From NCBI GenBank assembly GCA_003987795.1, contig RXJO01000252.1, positions 1,236 through 49,155 on the forward strand: 47,920 nucleotides of DNA, written 5' to 3'. The notes under the pieces are model-generated. The model worked only from the letters and a program-made list of their open reading frames with translations, was not told where the DNA came from and searched no databases. The stretch is from Curvibacter sp. GTDB taxonomy: Bacteria > Pseudomonadota > Gammaproteobacteria > Burkholderiales > Burkholderiaceae_C. Shown here piece by piece: positions 25,293 to 32,884 of this stretch (positions are counted from its first letter, which is position 1; each line of letters opens with the position of its first letter). The position numbers and the translations under genes are program-made.

Positions 25293-25936
25293 GGGTGATG
25301 CTGGTGGATGACCACGCCGTGGTCCGCATGGGATTCAAGCTGCTGCTGCAAGCCGAGCCCGACATCGAGGTCGTGGCCGAGGCCGACAGCGGCGAGGCCG
25401 CCTGCCAGACAGCGGCGGCTGCCGCCCCCGATGTGGTGGTGATGGACCTGTCGATGGCCGGCATGGGCGGGCTGGAGGCCATCAAGCGGCTGCTCGCGCA
25501 CCAGCCGCAACTGCGCATCCTGGCGCTATCGGCCCATGAGGACACCAGCCACCCGCGCCGCGCCCTGCAAGCCGGGGCTTTGGGCTACCTGTCCAAGCGC
25601 AGCGCGCCCGAGGCCTTGATCGACGCCCTGCGCAGCATCGCGCGCGGCCAACGCTACCTGGATGCCGCCATCGCCCAGCGCATGGCCATGCAAGACCTGG
25701 ATGGCGGCCCACAGGGGCCGCTGGGCCCCCTGGGCCAACTGTCCGCGCGCGAGTTCGAGGTCTTCATGCAGTTGGCGCGCGGCCAGTCGGTGGCCCAGAT
25801 CTCCGAGGCGCTGAAGCTCAGCGCCTCCACCGTAGGCACCCACCTCTACAACGTGAAACAGAAGCTGGGCCTGAGCAATCAGGCCGAGATGACGCTGCTG
25901 GCCCTGCGCCATGGGCTGATCGACGTGAGCAGCTGA
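25289..25936 (+). CDS. LuxR/NarL-type response regulator (pair 2, MoxX-like)
   Basis: A 215-residue regulator. The receiver has D7-D8, phosphoacceptor D53 (V-M-D-L-S-M-A) and K103. The LuxR-type helix-turn-helix is about 148-210, with L-S-A-R-E-F and S-A-S-T-V-G-T-H. The start is GTG at 25289, overlapping the kinase stop (GTGA); starting at the ATG three codons on would trim the first beta-strand. It is the partner of the MoxY-like kinase. A hairpin at 25935-25950 follows the stop. The sigma-54-driven HiPIP gene comes next. Confidence 0.88.
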   Translation: MRVMLVDDHAVVRMGFKLLLQAEPDIEVVAEADSGEAACQTAAAAAPDVVVMDLSMAGMGGLEAIKRLLAHQPQLRILALSAHEDTSHPRRALQAGALGYLSKRSAPEALIDALRSIARGQRYLDAAIAQRMAMQDLDGGPQGPLGPLGQLSAREFEVFMQLARGQSVAQISEALKLSASTVGTHLYNVKQKLGLSNQAEMTLLALRHGLIDVSS

Positions 25937-25950
25937 GGCCGGGCGGCCTC
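25935..25950 (+). terminator. Hairpin at the end of response regulator 2
   Basis: GAGGCC-GGGC-GGCCTC is a perfect 6-bp stem that starts within the stop codon. No T-run follows. It may stop or slow transcription before the HiPIP promoter. Confidence 0.4.
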
Positions 25951-26042
25951 CAGGGCCCAGGGAAAGCCCCTGCCCGGCTGCTCCAGCCTGGTACACCGCG
26001 AACCCTTCGCCGCAGGCCCAAGGCACACATCCCGGCACAGAT

Positions 26043-26085
26043 CTGTCACAGCCGGGGCGGCCAACGCCGCCGACGGCACCGTGCC
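26043..26085. promoter_or_regulatory. CTGTCACAG palindrome and GGCAC-C-GTGCC upstream of the HiPIP promoter
   Basis: CTGTCACAG (26043-26051) is a near-perfect palindrome and contains the CTGTGAC motif on the minus strand. The overlapping ACAGATCTGT (26037-26046) is also palindromic. GGCAC-C-GTGCC (26075-26085) is a second palindrome. They lie 17-60 bases before the -24 box of the HiPIP promoter and may bind its activator. Confidence 0.4.
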
Positions 26086-26101
26086 AGCGACCTTCAAGGC
26101 C

Positions 26102-26116
26102 TGGCACGCGTGTTGC
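26102..26116 (+). promoter_or_regulatory. Perfect sigma-54 promoter of the HiPIP gene
   Basis: TGGCACG-CGTG-TTGC, followed by A, matches the -24/-12 consensus at every conserved position. The predicted start is near 26128, about 53 bases before the ATG at 26181. Confidence 0.88.
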
Positions 26117-26180
26117 AGAAAGGAAGGTATCCCAACACCAGGGAAGCCACCGGCATTCCCGCCCCCGACAGGAGACAAAC

Positions 26181-26501
26181 ATGACCGCATCCACCAGCCG
26201 CCGCCAGTTCATCTGCCACCTCGCCGTCGCCGGCAGCGCCTTGGGCGCCACAGCCGCCCAGGCCCAGGCCGGCGCCCATGTGGACGAAGCCAGCGACCAG
26301 GCGCTGGCCCTGGGCTACAAGCACGACACCAAGCACGTGGACGCCAAGAAGTACGCCCAGCACACGCCGCAGCAGCGCTGCCACAACTGCTCGTTCTACC
26401 AGGGCAAGCCCACCGACGATTGGGGGGGTTGCGCCATGTTCGGCCGCAAGCACGTGGCCGGCAATGGCTGGTGCACCGCCTGGAACAAGGCCCCGGGCTG
26501 A
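26181..26501 (+). CDS. High-potential iron-sulfur protein (HiPIP)
   Basis: A 106-residue protein with a twin-arginine signal (S-R-R-Q-F-I, 6-11; cleavage near A-Q-A) and four cysteines, C67, C70, C84 and C98, in the C-x2-C-x13-C-x13-C pattern of HiPIPs holding one 4Fe-4S cluster. HiPIPs are periplasmic one-electron carriers that can replace cytochrome c in delivering electrons to reaction centres or oxidases. The ATG has an AGGAGA ribosome site. Its own sigma-54 promoter ties it to the same control as the alcohol dehydrogenase and the cytochromes, so it may be a carrier in that chain. Confidence 0.93.
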   Translation: MTASTSRRQFICHLAVAGSALGATAAQAQAGAHVDEASDQALALGYKHDTKHVDAKKYAQHTPQQRCHNCSFYQGKPTDDWGGCAMFGRKHVAGNGWCTAWNKAPG

Positions 26502-26504
26502 AGC

Positions 26505-26519
26505 GCGCCCGCCGGGCGC
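26505..26519 (+). terminator. Hairpin after the HiPIP gene
   Basis: GCGCCC-GCC-GGGCGC follows the stop codon by three bases, without a T-run. It is a weak terminator candidate before the enoyl-CoA hydratase gene. Confidence 0.35.
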
Positions 26520-26594
26520 CTGCCTCGGGGTTTGACGCATGGCAGGGCGGCCCGGGGCGGCCTACCATGGCCTTCACACCGAAGGAGACCCGCC

Positions 26595-27365
26595 ATGGCC
26601 TGCGTCCGCTTTGAAGCCGCCGACCCGATCTGCACCATCACCCTGGACCGCCCCGACAAGCGCAACGCCGTCGACGGCGTGGTGGCCGGCGAACTGCGCG
26701 CAGCCTTTGAACGCTTCGAGGCCGACCCCGCGCTGCGGGTGGCGGTGCTGACCGGGGCCGGCGGGCATTTCTGCGCCGGCGCCGACCTGGCCGCGGTGAG
26801 CGATCCGGCCCGCCGCAACGAACTCGATCCCGAGGGCGGAGGCAGCGGCCCCATGGGCCCCACACGCCTGGCGCTCAGCAAACCCCTGATCGCGGCCATC
26901 GAAGGTTTTGCCGTGGCCGGCGGCCTGGAACTGGCCTTGTTGGCCGACCTGCGCGTGGCGGCAGAAACCGCCACACTGGGCGTGTTCTGCCGGCGCTGGG
27001 GCGTGCCCCTGATCGACGGCGGCACTGTGCGCCTGCCCCGCCTGGTGGGCATGGGCCGGGCGCTGGACCTGATCCTGACCGGACGCCCCGTGGGCGCGGC
27101 CGAGGCCTTGGCGATGGGCCTGGTGAACCGCGTCACGCCGCCCGGCCAGGCCCTGGCAGCAGCGCAGGCGCTAGCACGCGAGATCGCTGCATTCCCGCAG
27201 CAATGCATGCTGGCCGACCGGCACTCGGCCTATGCGCAGTGGGACCTGCCGCTGGCCGAGGCGCTGCGCCAGGAAGGCCGCCTGGGCGTGCCCCTGGTAG
27301 CCGCCGAGGGCGAGGCCGGCGCGGCCCGCTTTGCCCAAGGGGCTGGGCGGCACGGGCGCTTTTGA
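26595..27365 (+). CDS. Enoyl-CoA hydratase/isomerase family protein
   Basis: A 256-residue crotonase-fold protein. It has T-L-D-R-P-D-K-R-N-A-V-D near the start, the oxyanion-hole segment H-F-C-A-G-A-D-L and I-E-G-F-A-V-A-G-G-L-E-L, where the second catalytic position is Glu, and a late G-M-G-R-A-L-D-L-I-L-T-G-R. The reaction is probably hydration or isomerisation of an acyl-CoA; the substrate cannot be named. The ATG at 26595 with GGAG upstream is preferred to an earlier in-frame ATG at 26532. It is followed by the convergent vapB only eight bases after its stop and shares the region with acyl-CoA carboxylase and ligase genes on the other strand. Confidence 0.88.
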   Translation: MACVRFEAADPICTITLDRPDKRNAVDGVVAGELRAAFERFEADPALRVAVLTGAGGHFCAGADLAAVSDPARRNELDPEGGGSGPMGPTRLALSKPLIAAIEGFAVAGGLELALLADLRVAAETATLGVFCRRWGVPLIDGGTVRLPRLVGMGRALDLILTGRPVGAAEALAMGLVNRVTPPGQALAAAQALAREIAAFPQQCMLADRHSAYAQWDLPLAEALRQEGRLGVPLVAAEGEAGAARFAQGAGRHGRF

Positions 27366-27372
27366 GGGTTGA

Positions 27373-27606
27373 TCAGAGGTCTTCCCGCGCTGCCTGCTGC
27401 TGACTGGCGGGCTCGGACAGGAAGTCATCACTCACGGACAGGCCACCTAGAAAAAAGCTGTCCCAGGATTGCCCAACGGGAGCGATGATGCGCTCGTTGC
27501 CCCTGGCTCGTATCACGACCTTGTGAACACCTTCGGGCAGGCGCATCGCCCGAGGCAGGCGCACAGCCTGGAAGTGGTTATGGTTGAACACGGTGCCGAT
27601 GGTCAT
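27373..27606 (-). CDS. vapB: VapB-type antitoxin without a toxin partner
   Basis: A 77-residue protein with the AbrB/MazE-like N-terminal fold of VapB/VagC antitoxins: M-T-I-G-T-V-F-N-x3-F-Q-A-V-R-L-P at the start, a central G-N-E-R-I-I, then W-D-S-F-F and a tail V-S-D-D-F-L. The ribosome site GAGGAGG is strong. VapB binds its own promoter and neutralises the PIN-domain RNase VapC, which is normally the next gene. Here the next DNA on this strand is the antisense of the enoyl-CoA hydratase gene, and no PIN-domain ORF is seen. It is a solitary antitoxin, either a relic or a stand-alone regulator. The frame is intact. Confidence 0.82.
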   Translation of the reverse strand: MTIGTVFNHNHFQAVRLPRAMRLPEGVHKVVIRARGNERIIAPVGQSWDSFFLGGLSVSDDFLSEPASQQQAAREDL

Positions 27607-27740
27607 GCACGCCTCCTCAACAACACAGGTGGCAGTTATACAGCGAGGCTTGAATGCACTCGATCCAAGCAGCGCCCCACCTCACCGAACGGCCCCCCAC
27701 CACGGAGGTCAGCGGCGGCGACCGTACCGCCGCGAAGACC

Positions 27741-30700
27741 TTACCAGGTGTCCACAAACCGCCCCGTCTGGCGCGGCTGCTGGGCCGCCGAGGCCAGGCC
27801 GCGCAGCAGCCAGCTGCGGGTGTCGGCCGGGTCGATGACGGCGTCGATCTCGAGCGTGGCGGCCATGTTCATGGCTTCGCCGTTGGCGTACTGCTGATCG
27901 ACCAGGCGCTTGAACAGGGCTTCGCGCTCCGGCCCGGCGGGCGCCGCCTCCAGCTCTTTGCGGAAGCCCAGGCGCACGGCCCCTTCGAGGCCCATGGCAC
28001 CGAACTCGCCCGTGGGCCAGGCGACAGTGAACACCGGCGCATCAAAGCCGCCGGCTGTCATGGCCTGGGCGCCCAGGCCGTAGCCCTTGCGCAGCACCAC
28101 GGCCAAAAAGGGCACGCTGAGGTGGGCCGCCACCACGAACATGCGGCACACATGGCGCACCTGGGCCTGGGCCTCGATGTCGGGGCCGACCATGAAGCCC
28201 GGGGTGTCGGTGAGCGAGACGATGGGCAGGCCGTGCGCATTGCAAAGCTGCATGAAGCGGGCGGCCTTGTCTGCGGCCTCGACATCGATGGCCCCGCCCA
28301 GGTGCTTCGGGTTGTTGGCGATCAGGCCCACGGCCCGGCCTTCGATGCGGGCCAGCGCGGTCACCATGCCGGCGCCGAAGCCGGCGCGAAGCTCCAGCAG
28401 CGAGCCCTCGTCGACCAGGCCGCGCATCACCTCGCGCACCTCGTACACGCGCAGGCGGTTCTCGGGCACGGCATGGCGCAGCAGACGCGGGTCGGGGGCC
28501 TGCCATTCGGACAGCGGCCCCTGGAAGTACGACAGGTACTGCCGCGCCACGGCCACGGCCTCGGCCTCGTCGCGCACCAGCACGTCGATCACGCCATTGG
28601 CCGACTGCACCTCGCTGGGCCCGATCTGCTCGGGCTTGAAGACGCCCAGGCCGCCGCCCTCGATCATGGCCGGCCCGCTCATGCCGATGTTGCTGGCCTC
28701 GGTGGCGATGATGACGTCGGCACACCCCAGCAAGGCGGCATTGCCGGCAAAGCAGCGCCCGTGCACGATGCCCACCACCGGCACCTGGCCCGACAGGGCG
28801 GCAAAGCGGCTGAAGGTGTGGTTGTTGAGGCCGGCCACGATGGGCATGTCGGTGTCACCCGGTCGACCGCCGCCGCCTTCGGCAAACAGCACCACCGGCA
28901 GACGCAGCTGGTGCGCCAGCGCCAGCATGCGGTCGGTCTTGTGGTGGTTGCGCATGCCTTGCGTGCCGGCCAGCACGGTGTAGTCGTAGGCCATGACCAC
29001 CGCGCGCGAACGCTCGGGACCGAACCGCGCCGCGTTCACGCTGCCGAGGCCGGTCACCATGCCGTCGGCCGGGGTGTTGGCGATCAGATCGTCGAGGCTG
29101 CGGCGCCGGGTCTGGGCGGCGATGGCCAGCGCGCCGTATTCGATGAAGCTGCCGGCGTCGCAGAGGTCGGCGATGTTCTCGCGCGCGGTGCGCCCGCCCT
29201 GGGCATGGCGCTTGGCCACCGCGGCCGGCCGGTTGGCGTCCAGCGTGTGGGCGTGGCGGTCAATGACGCGCTGCAGGTCGGGACGGATGTGGTCCAGGTC
29301 CAGCGCTTGCTGCACGGCCTGCTGTTGCAGTTCGCCAGCCACGGGTTCGAGCACCAGCACCGCCTGGCCTGCACCCAGGTAGTCGCCCGGCGCGGCGGCC
29401 AGGGCCAGCACGCGGCCGGCCTGCGGGGCCTGCAGCACGTGCTCCATCTTCATGGCCTCGAGCACGGCCAGCGGCGCTCCCGCGGGCAGCACATCACCCA
29501 CGGCAGCGTTGAACTGCACCAGTCGCGCCGGCATGGGCGCCGCCACCGCGCCCTCAGGCAAGGCCGCTGCAGCAGCCGTGCTTGCACCGGGGCCACCCTG
29601 CGGGCTGGCCGGGGATGCGGGCAGGGTCGCCAACAGTTCAGGCAGCGCCTGCTCCAGCCAGCGGGTGTGAATCTGCTGGCTGGCCATCTCGGGTCGGGCC
29701 GCGAGGGCCTGCAGCAGGCCCAGGTTGGTGGCCACGCCCTCGATGCGGCACTCGGCCAGGGCGCGCTGGGAGCGCCGCAGCACATCGGCAAAGGCTGGGC
29801 TGCGCGAGCTGACGATGAGCTTGGCCAGCAGGGTGTCGTAGTGCGGCGAGGGGCTGGCACCGGCCACGCCATGGGTGTCGATGCGGATGCCGGGGCCGGT
29901 GGGCAGATCGAAACGGCTCAGGGTGCCATGGCCGGGCGTGGCCTGGCCATCGGCACCGAGGGTTTCGGCGTTGATGCGCCACTGCACGGCAAAGCCCCGG
30001 GGCTCGGGCGGTCGCAGTGAGTCGAGCCCCAGTTGCGCCAGACTGCGGCCAGCAGCCAGCGCGATCTGCAACTGCACCAGGTCGAGCCCGGTCACCTCTT
30101 CGGTCACCGTGTGCTCGACCTGCAGACGGGCATTGGCCTCGATGAACACGAAAGGCAGATCGGCCGAAGCCAGGTCGACCAGGAACTCGAAGGTGCCCAG
30201 GCCCTGGTAGCGCAGCTCACGTGCCAGGCGCAGGGCGGACTCGGTGAGGGCGGCGCGCAGGCCCGGCGTGAGCGAAGGACTGGGCGCCACCTCGACCAGC
30301 TTCTGGAAGCGCCGCTGCACGCTGCATTCGCGCTCGCCCAGGGCCATCACCTGATGCCCATCGCCCAGCACCTGCACCTCGATGTGGCGTGCGCCGGTCA
30401 TGAGGCGCTCGACGTACACGCCCTCGACGCCGAAGGCGGCCAGTGCTTCGGAGCGACAACGCAGCCAGGCCTCGGGCAGCTCGTCGGGGTGCATCACGGC
30501 CCGCATGCCGCGCCCGCCACCACCGCCTACCGCCTTGACCATCACGCCGGCGCCGTGCTGGGCGGCCATGAAGGCCTGGGCCGCCTCCAGCGTGACCGCG
30601 CCGCTGCTGCCCGGCATCAGCGGCACGCCGCAGCGCTGCGCCAGGGCCCGCGCCGCAGCCTTGTCGCCCAAGGTGTTCAGCGTGTCCACACTGGGCCCGA

Positions 30701-31016
30701 TGAAGCGCAGACCGGCCTGGGCGCAGGCCTCTGCGAAGTCGGCGCGTTCGCTGAGAAAGCCGTAGCCGGGGTGCACCGCCTGGCAAGCGGTCTCGCGTGC
30801 GATGGCGATCAGGGCGGCGCCATCGAGGTAGGCCGCCGGGCCGGTGGCATCCAGCGCCACGGCCTCATCGGCCGCGCGCACATGGGGCGATGTCGCGTCG
30901 TCCCGGGCGTACACCGCCACGCTGGCAATGCCCATCTCATGCAGGGCGCGCACGATGCGCAGGGCCACTTCGCCACGGTTGGCGACCAGGACTTTGGAAA
31001 ACACAGGATGGCTCAC
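27741..31016 (-). CDS. Single-chain biotin-dependent acyl-CoA carboxylase (BC-BCCP-CT)
   Basis: A 1091-residue fusion. The biotin carboxylase part (about 1-455) has the ATP-grasp glycine loop G-G-G-G-G-R-G-M (164-171) and E-A-N-A-R-L-Q-V-E-H-T (293-303). An Ala/Pro-rich linker (465-490) leads to the biotin carrier domain with the biotinylated K523 in E-A-M-K-M-E-H. The carboxyltransferase (about 570-1091) has G-G-A-I-D-V-E and T-P-G-F-M-V-G-P. These parts are usually two or three polypeptides (AccA/PccA plus AccD/PccB). The enzyme carboxylates an acyl-CoA; the substrate, propionyl-CoA or another, is not evident. It precedes the acyl-CoA ligase on the opposite side of a 50-base gap (same strand, ligase first), so ligation then carboxylation is the likely order. 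Confidence 0.9.
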   Translation of the reverse strand: MSHPVFSKVLVANRGEVALRIVRALHEMGIASVAVYARDDATSPHVRAADEAVALDATGPAAYLDGAALIAIARETACQAVHPGYGFLSERADFAEACAQAGLRFIGPSVDTLNTLGDKAAARALAQRCGVPLMPGSSGAVTLEAAQAFMAAQHGAGVMVKAVGGGGGRGMRAVMHPDELPEAWLRCRSEALAAFGVEGVYVERLMTGARHIEVQVLGDGHQVMALGERECSVQRRFQKLVEVAPSPSLTPGLRAALTESALRLARELRYQGLGTFEFLVDLASADLPFVFIEANARLQVEHTVTEEVTGLDLVQLQIALAAGRSLAQLGLDSLRPPEPRGFAVQWRINAETLGADGQATPGHGTLSRFDLPTGPGIRIDTHGVAGASPSPHYDTLLAKLIVSSRSPAFADVLRRSQRALAECRIEGVATNLGLLQALAARPEMASQQIHTRWLEQALPELLATLPASPASPQGGPGASTAAAAALPEGAVAAPMPARLVQFNAAVGDVLPAGAPLAVLEAMKMEHVLQAPQAGRVLALAAAPGDYLGAGQAVLVLEPVAGELQQQAVQQALDLDHIRPDLQRVIDRHAHTLDANRPAAVAKRHAQGGRTARENIADLCDAGSFIEYGALAIAAQTRRRSLDDLIANTPADGMVTGLGSVNAARFGPERSRAVVMAYDYTVLAGTQGMRNHHKTDRMLALAHQLRLPVVLFAEGGGGRPGDTDMPIVAGLNNHTFSRFAALSGQVPVVGIVHGRCFAGNAALLGCADVIIATEASNIGMSGPAMIEGGGLGVFKPEQIGPSEVQSANGVIDVLVRDEAEAVAVARQYLSYFQGPLSEWQAPDPRLLRHAVPENRLRVYEVREVMRGLVDEGSLLELRAGFGAGMVTALARIEGRAVGLIANNPKHLGGAIDVEAADKAARFMQLCNAHGLPIVSLTDTPGFMVGPDIEAQAQVRHVCRMFVVAAHLSVPFLAVVLRKGYGLGAQAMTAGGFDAPVFTVAWPTGEFGAMGLEGAVRLGFRKELEAAPAGPEREALFKRLVDQQYANGEAMNMAATLEIDAVIDPADTRSWLLRGLASAAQQPRQTGRFVDTW

Positions 31017-31066
31017 AAGGGCTCCAGACCGGTTGAAACAGAAATGCAGGGCGGCGCCAAGGGCGA

Positions 31067-32689
31067 TCAGGCCGCGTCACGCAGCAGGCGACGCAGCACC
31101 TTGCCCGCGCCGGTGGTGGGCAGCGCCTCGATGAAGCGCACCTCACGCGGGGCCTTGTAGGGGGCCATGTTGTCACGCGCCCATTGCAGCAGCTCGGGCG
31201 CCTCCAGGGCGAGACCGGGCTTGCGCACGATGAAGGCCCGCACCACCTCGCCCTTGTCGGGGTCGGGCACCCCCAGCACGGCGGCCTGGGCCACCGCCGG
31301 GTGCTTGATCAGGAGGGTCTCGACCTCTTCGGGGAACACGCTGTAGCCCGAGACCTTGATCATCTCCTTGAAGCGGCCGATGAAGGTCAGGTAGCCCTCG
31401 GCATCGAGCCGGCCCATGTCGCCGGTCCAGACCCAGCCCTGGCGCAAAGTCTTGGCGGTGGCCTCGGGCTGGTTCCAGTAGCCCTTGAAGTTGCCGGGGC
31501 TGCGCAGGGTGATCTCGCCCACTTCGCCGGGGGGCAGCGTGGCGCCGGTCTCCGGGTCGACGATGCGGATCTCGTTGCCGGGCACGGCCTTGCCGTGCGC
31601 ACCCCAACGGATGGCGTCGTGCGGCATGTAGGTATCGACCGTGTGGGTCTCGCTGAGGCCGTAGGCGGCCTCGAAGCTGCTGCAGTTCGGAGCCAGGCCC
31701 TGCCATTGCCGTGCCAGCGCCTCGGTGAAGGTAATGCCGAAGCTAGTGACGGGGTTCATGCGCAGGGCGGAGAAATCGAGCTCACGCACCCCGGGCACCT
31801 GCATCACCGCCACGTTCATGGGGGCGATGCTGTACCACCAGCTGACCCGGCACCGGGCCAGCGCCTGCGCGGTGACCACGGGGTCGAAGCGCTGCAGCAG
31901 CACCGTGGTGGCCCCGGTGTAGACCGGCACGTTGACCCCCATCACCATGCCGGCGATGTGGTAGAGCGGGGCGATCGCCAGCAGCACGTCGCTGCCGCTG
32001 ACCCCGTTGCAATTCGAGGCGGCCGCTGTCTTGAACAAGGCGTTGCCGTAACTGAGCATGGCGCCCTTGGGCAGCCCGGTGGTGCCCGAGGTGTAGGTCA
32101 TCAGGGCCACGTCGTCCATCGAGATGGCAACCGGTGCGGGCTGGGCTCCGGCGTCGAGGGCGGCCTGAAAATCTTCACAGCCGACCGGCAGCGGCAAGGG
32201 GGTGTCGCGCAGGGCCAGCAGCTCGCCCGGCACATCGAGGGCGGGCTCGGCCGGCAGCCAGGCGGCCTGGCGCACCATGAAGACCTGCTGCAACGCGGTC
32301 TGAGCCCGCACCTTCTCGACCACCGGCAGCAGGGTGTCGGCCGCCACGATCACGCGGGCACGCAGGTCGTTGAGCTGATAGCTGAGCTCGTGCTCCTTGT
32401 TGAGCGGGCCACAGGGGCAGACGATGGCACCGATCTTCTGGATGCCGAAGTGCGCCACCACGTACTGCGGACAATTGCCCAGAAACAGGGCCACCGGCTC
32501 GCCCTTCTGCACGCCCAGGGCCTGCAGGCGCGCGGCAAACGCATCGCTGGCGCGATCGATCTCGGCCCAGCTCAGGGCCCGCCCGTACCAGAGGTAGGCC
32601 ACCGCATCGGGCCGTTCGCGCGCGTGGCGACGCAGGTGTTCGTGCAACGGAACTTCGGCAACAGCGGCGGACTGGGCGGTCGGGGCCAT
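31067..32689 (-). CDS. AMP-forming acyl-CoA synthetase
   Basis: A 540-residue ANL-superfamily enzyme. It has the AMP-binding P-loop T-Y-T-S-G-T-T-G-L-P-K-G (198-209), A-Y-G-L-S-E-T-H, W-V-W-T-G-D-M-G, the hinge region G-R-F-K-E-M-I-K-V-S-G, and the C-terminal catalytic Lys in T-G-A-G-K-V-L-R. It activates a carboxylic acid to its CoA ester with ATP. The ATG at 32689 has an AAGGAG site; an upstream frame to 32875 is not needed. It is first in an operon with the fused carboxylase and is divergent from a TetR regulator, which probably controls it. The acid is unknown. Confidence 0.88.
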   Translation of the reverse strand: MAPTAQSAAVAEVPLHEHLRRHARERPDAVAYLWYGRALSWAEIDRASDAFAARLQALGVQKGEPVALFLGNCPQYVVAHFGIQKIGAIVCPCGPLNKEHELSYQLNDLRARVIVAADTLLPVVEKVRAQTALQQVFMVRQAAWLPAEPALDVPGELLALRDTPLPLPVGCEDFQAALDAGAQPAPVAISMDDVALMTYTSGTTGLPKGAMLSYGNALFKTAAASNCNGVSGSDVLLAIAPLYHIAGMVMGVNVPVYTGATTVLLQRFDPVVTAQALARCRVSWWYSIAPMNVAVMQVPGVRELDFSALRMNPVTSFGITFTEALARQWQGLAPNCSSFEAAYGLSETHTVDTYMPHDAIRWGAHGKAVPGNEIRIVDPETGATLPPGEVGEITLRSPGNFKGYWNQPEATAKTLRQGWVWTGDMGRLDAEGYLTFIGRFKEMIKVSGYSVFPEEVETLLIKHPAVAQAAVLGVPDPDKGEVVRAFIVRKPGLALEAPELLQWARDNMAPYKAPREVRFIEALPTTGAGKVLRRLLRDAA

Positions 32690-32832
32690 GGTATCTCCTT
32701 GGGTGTGATGGGGCTTGCCGGGGCTTGACTGGGTTTTCCCAGGCATCCCTGGGAACAAGCCGGCCCGGGCGGGCATCAGGGTTAGCGATAGGAACGATGC
32801 CCCGCAAGCGGCTTGCCAATATATACCGGCAA

Positions 32833-32860
32833 GTAGAACAATGCTACCCAAAGGTAGAAC
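32833..32860. promoter_or_regulatory. Probable TetR operator between acyl-CoA ligase and tetR
   Basis: GTAGAAC occurs twice (32833-32839 and 32854-32860), 21 bases apart (two helical turns). Between them CTACC-CAAA-GGTAG (32844-32857) forms an inverted repeat. This lies in the 195-base divergent gap, 25-50 bases before the tetR ATG, as expected for an autoregulated TetR site. Confidence 0.55.
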
Positions 32861-32884
32861 CCGCGCGACAGGCAAAATCCGGCC

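Noticed and set aside
26121-26133. AGGAAGGTATCCC as a third GGGA-N5-TCCC operator
   Set aside because: One arm is broken (AGGA) and it lies at the predicted transcription start of HiPIP; it is mentioned only as a loose relative.
27654-30020. Long open frame (788 codons) antisense to the carboxylase gene
   Set aside because: It is a GC-bias shadow: codon usage is that of the opposite strand and no family is recognisable.
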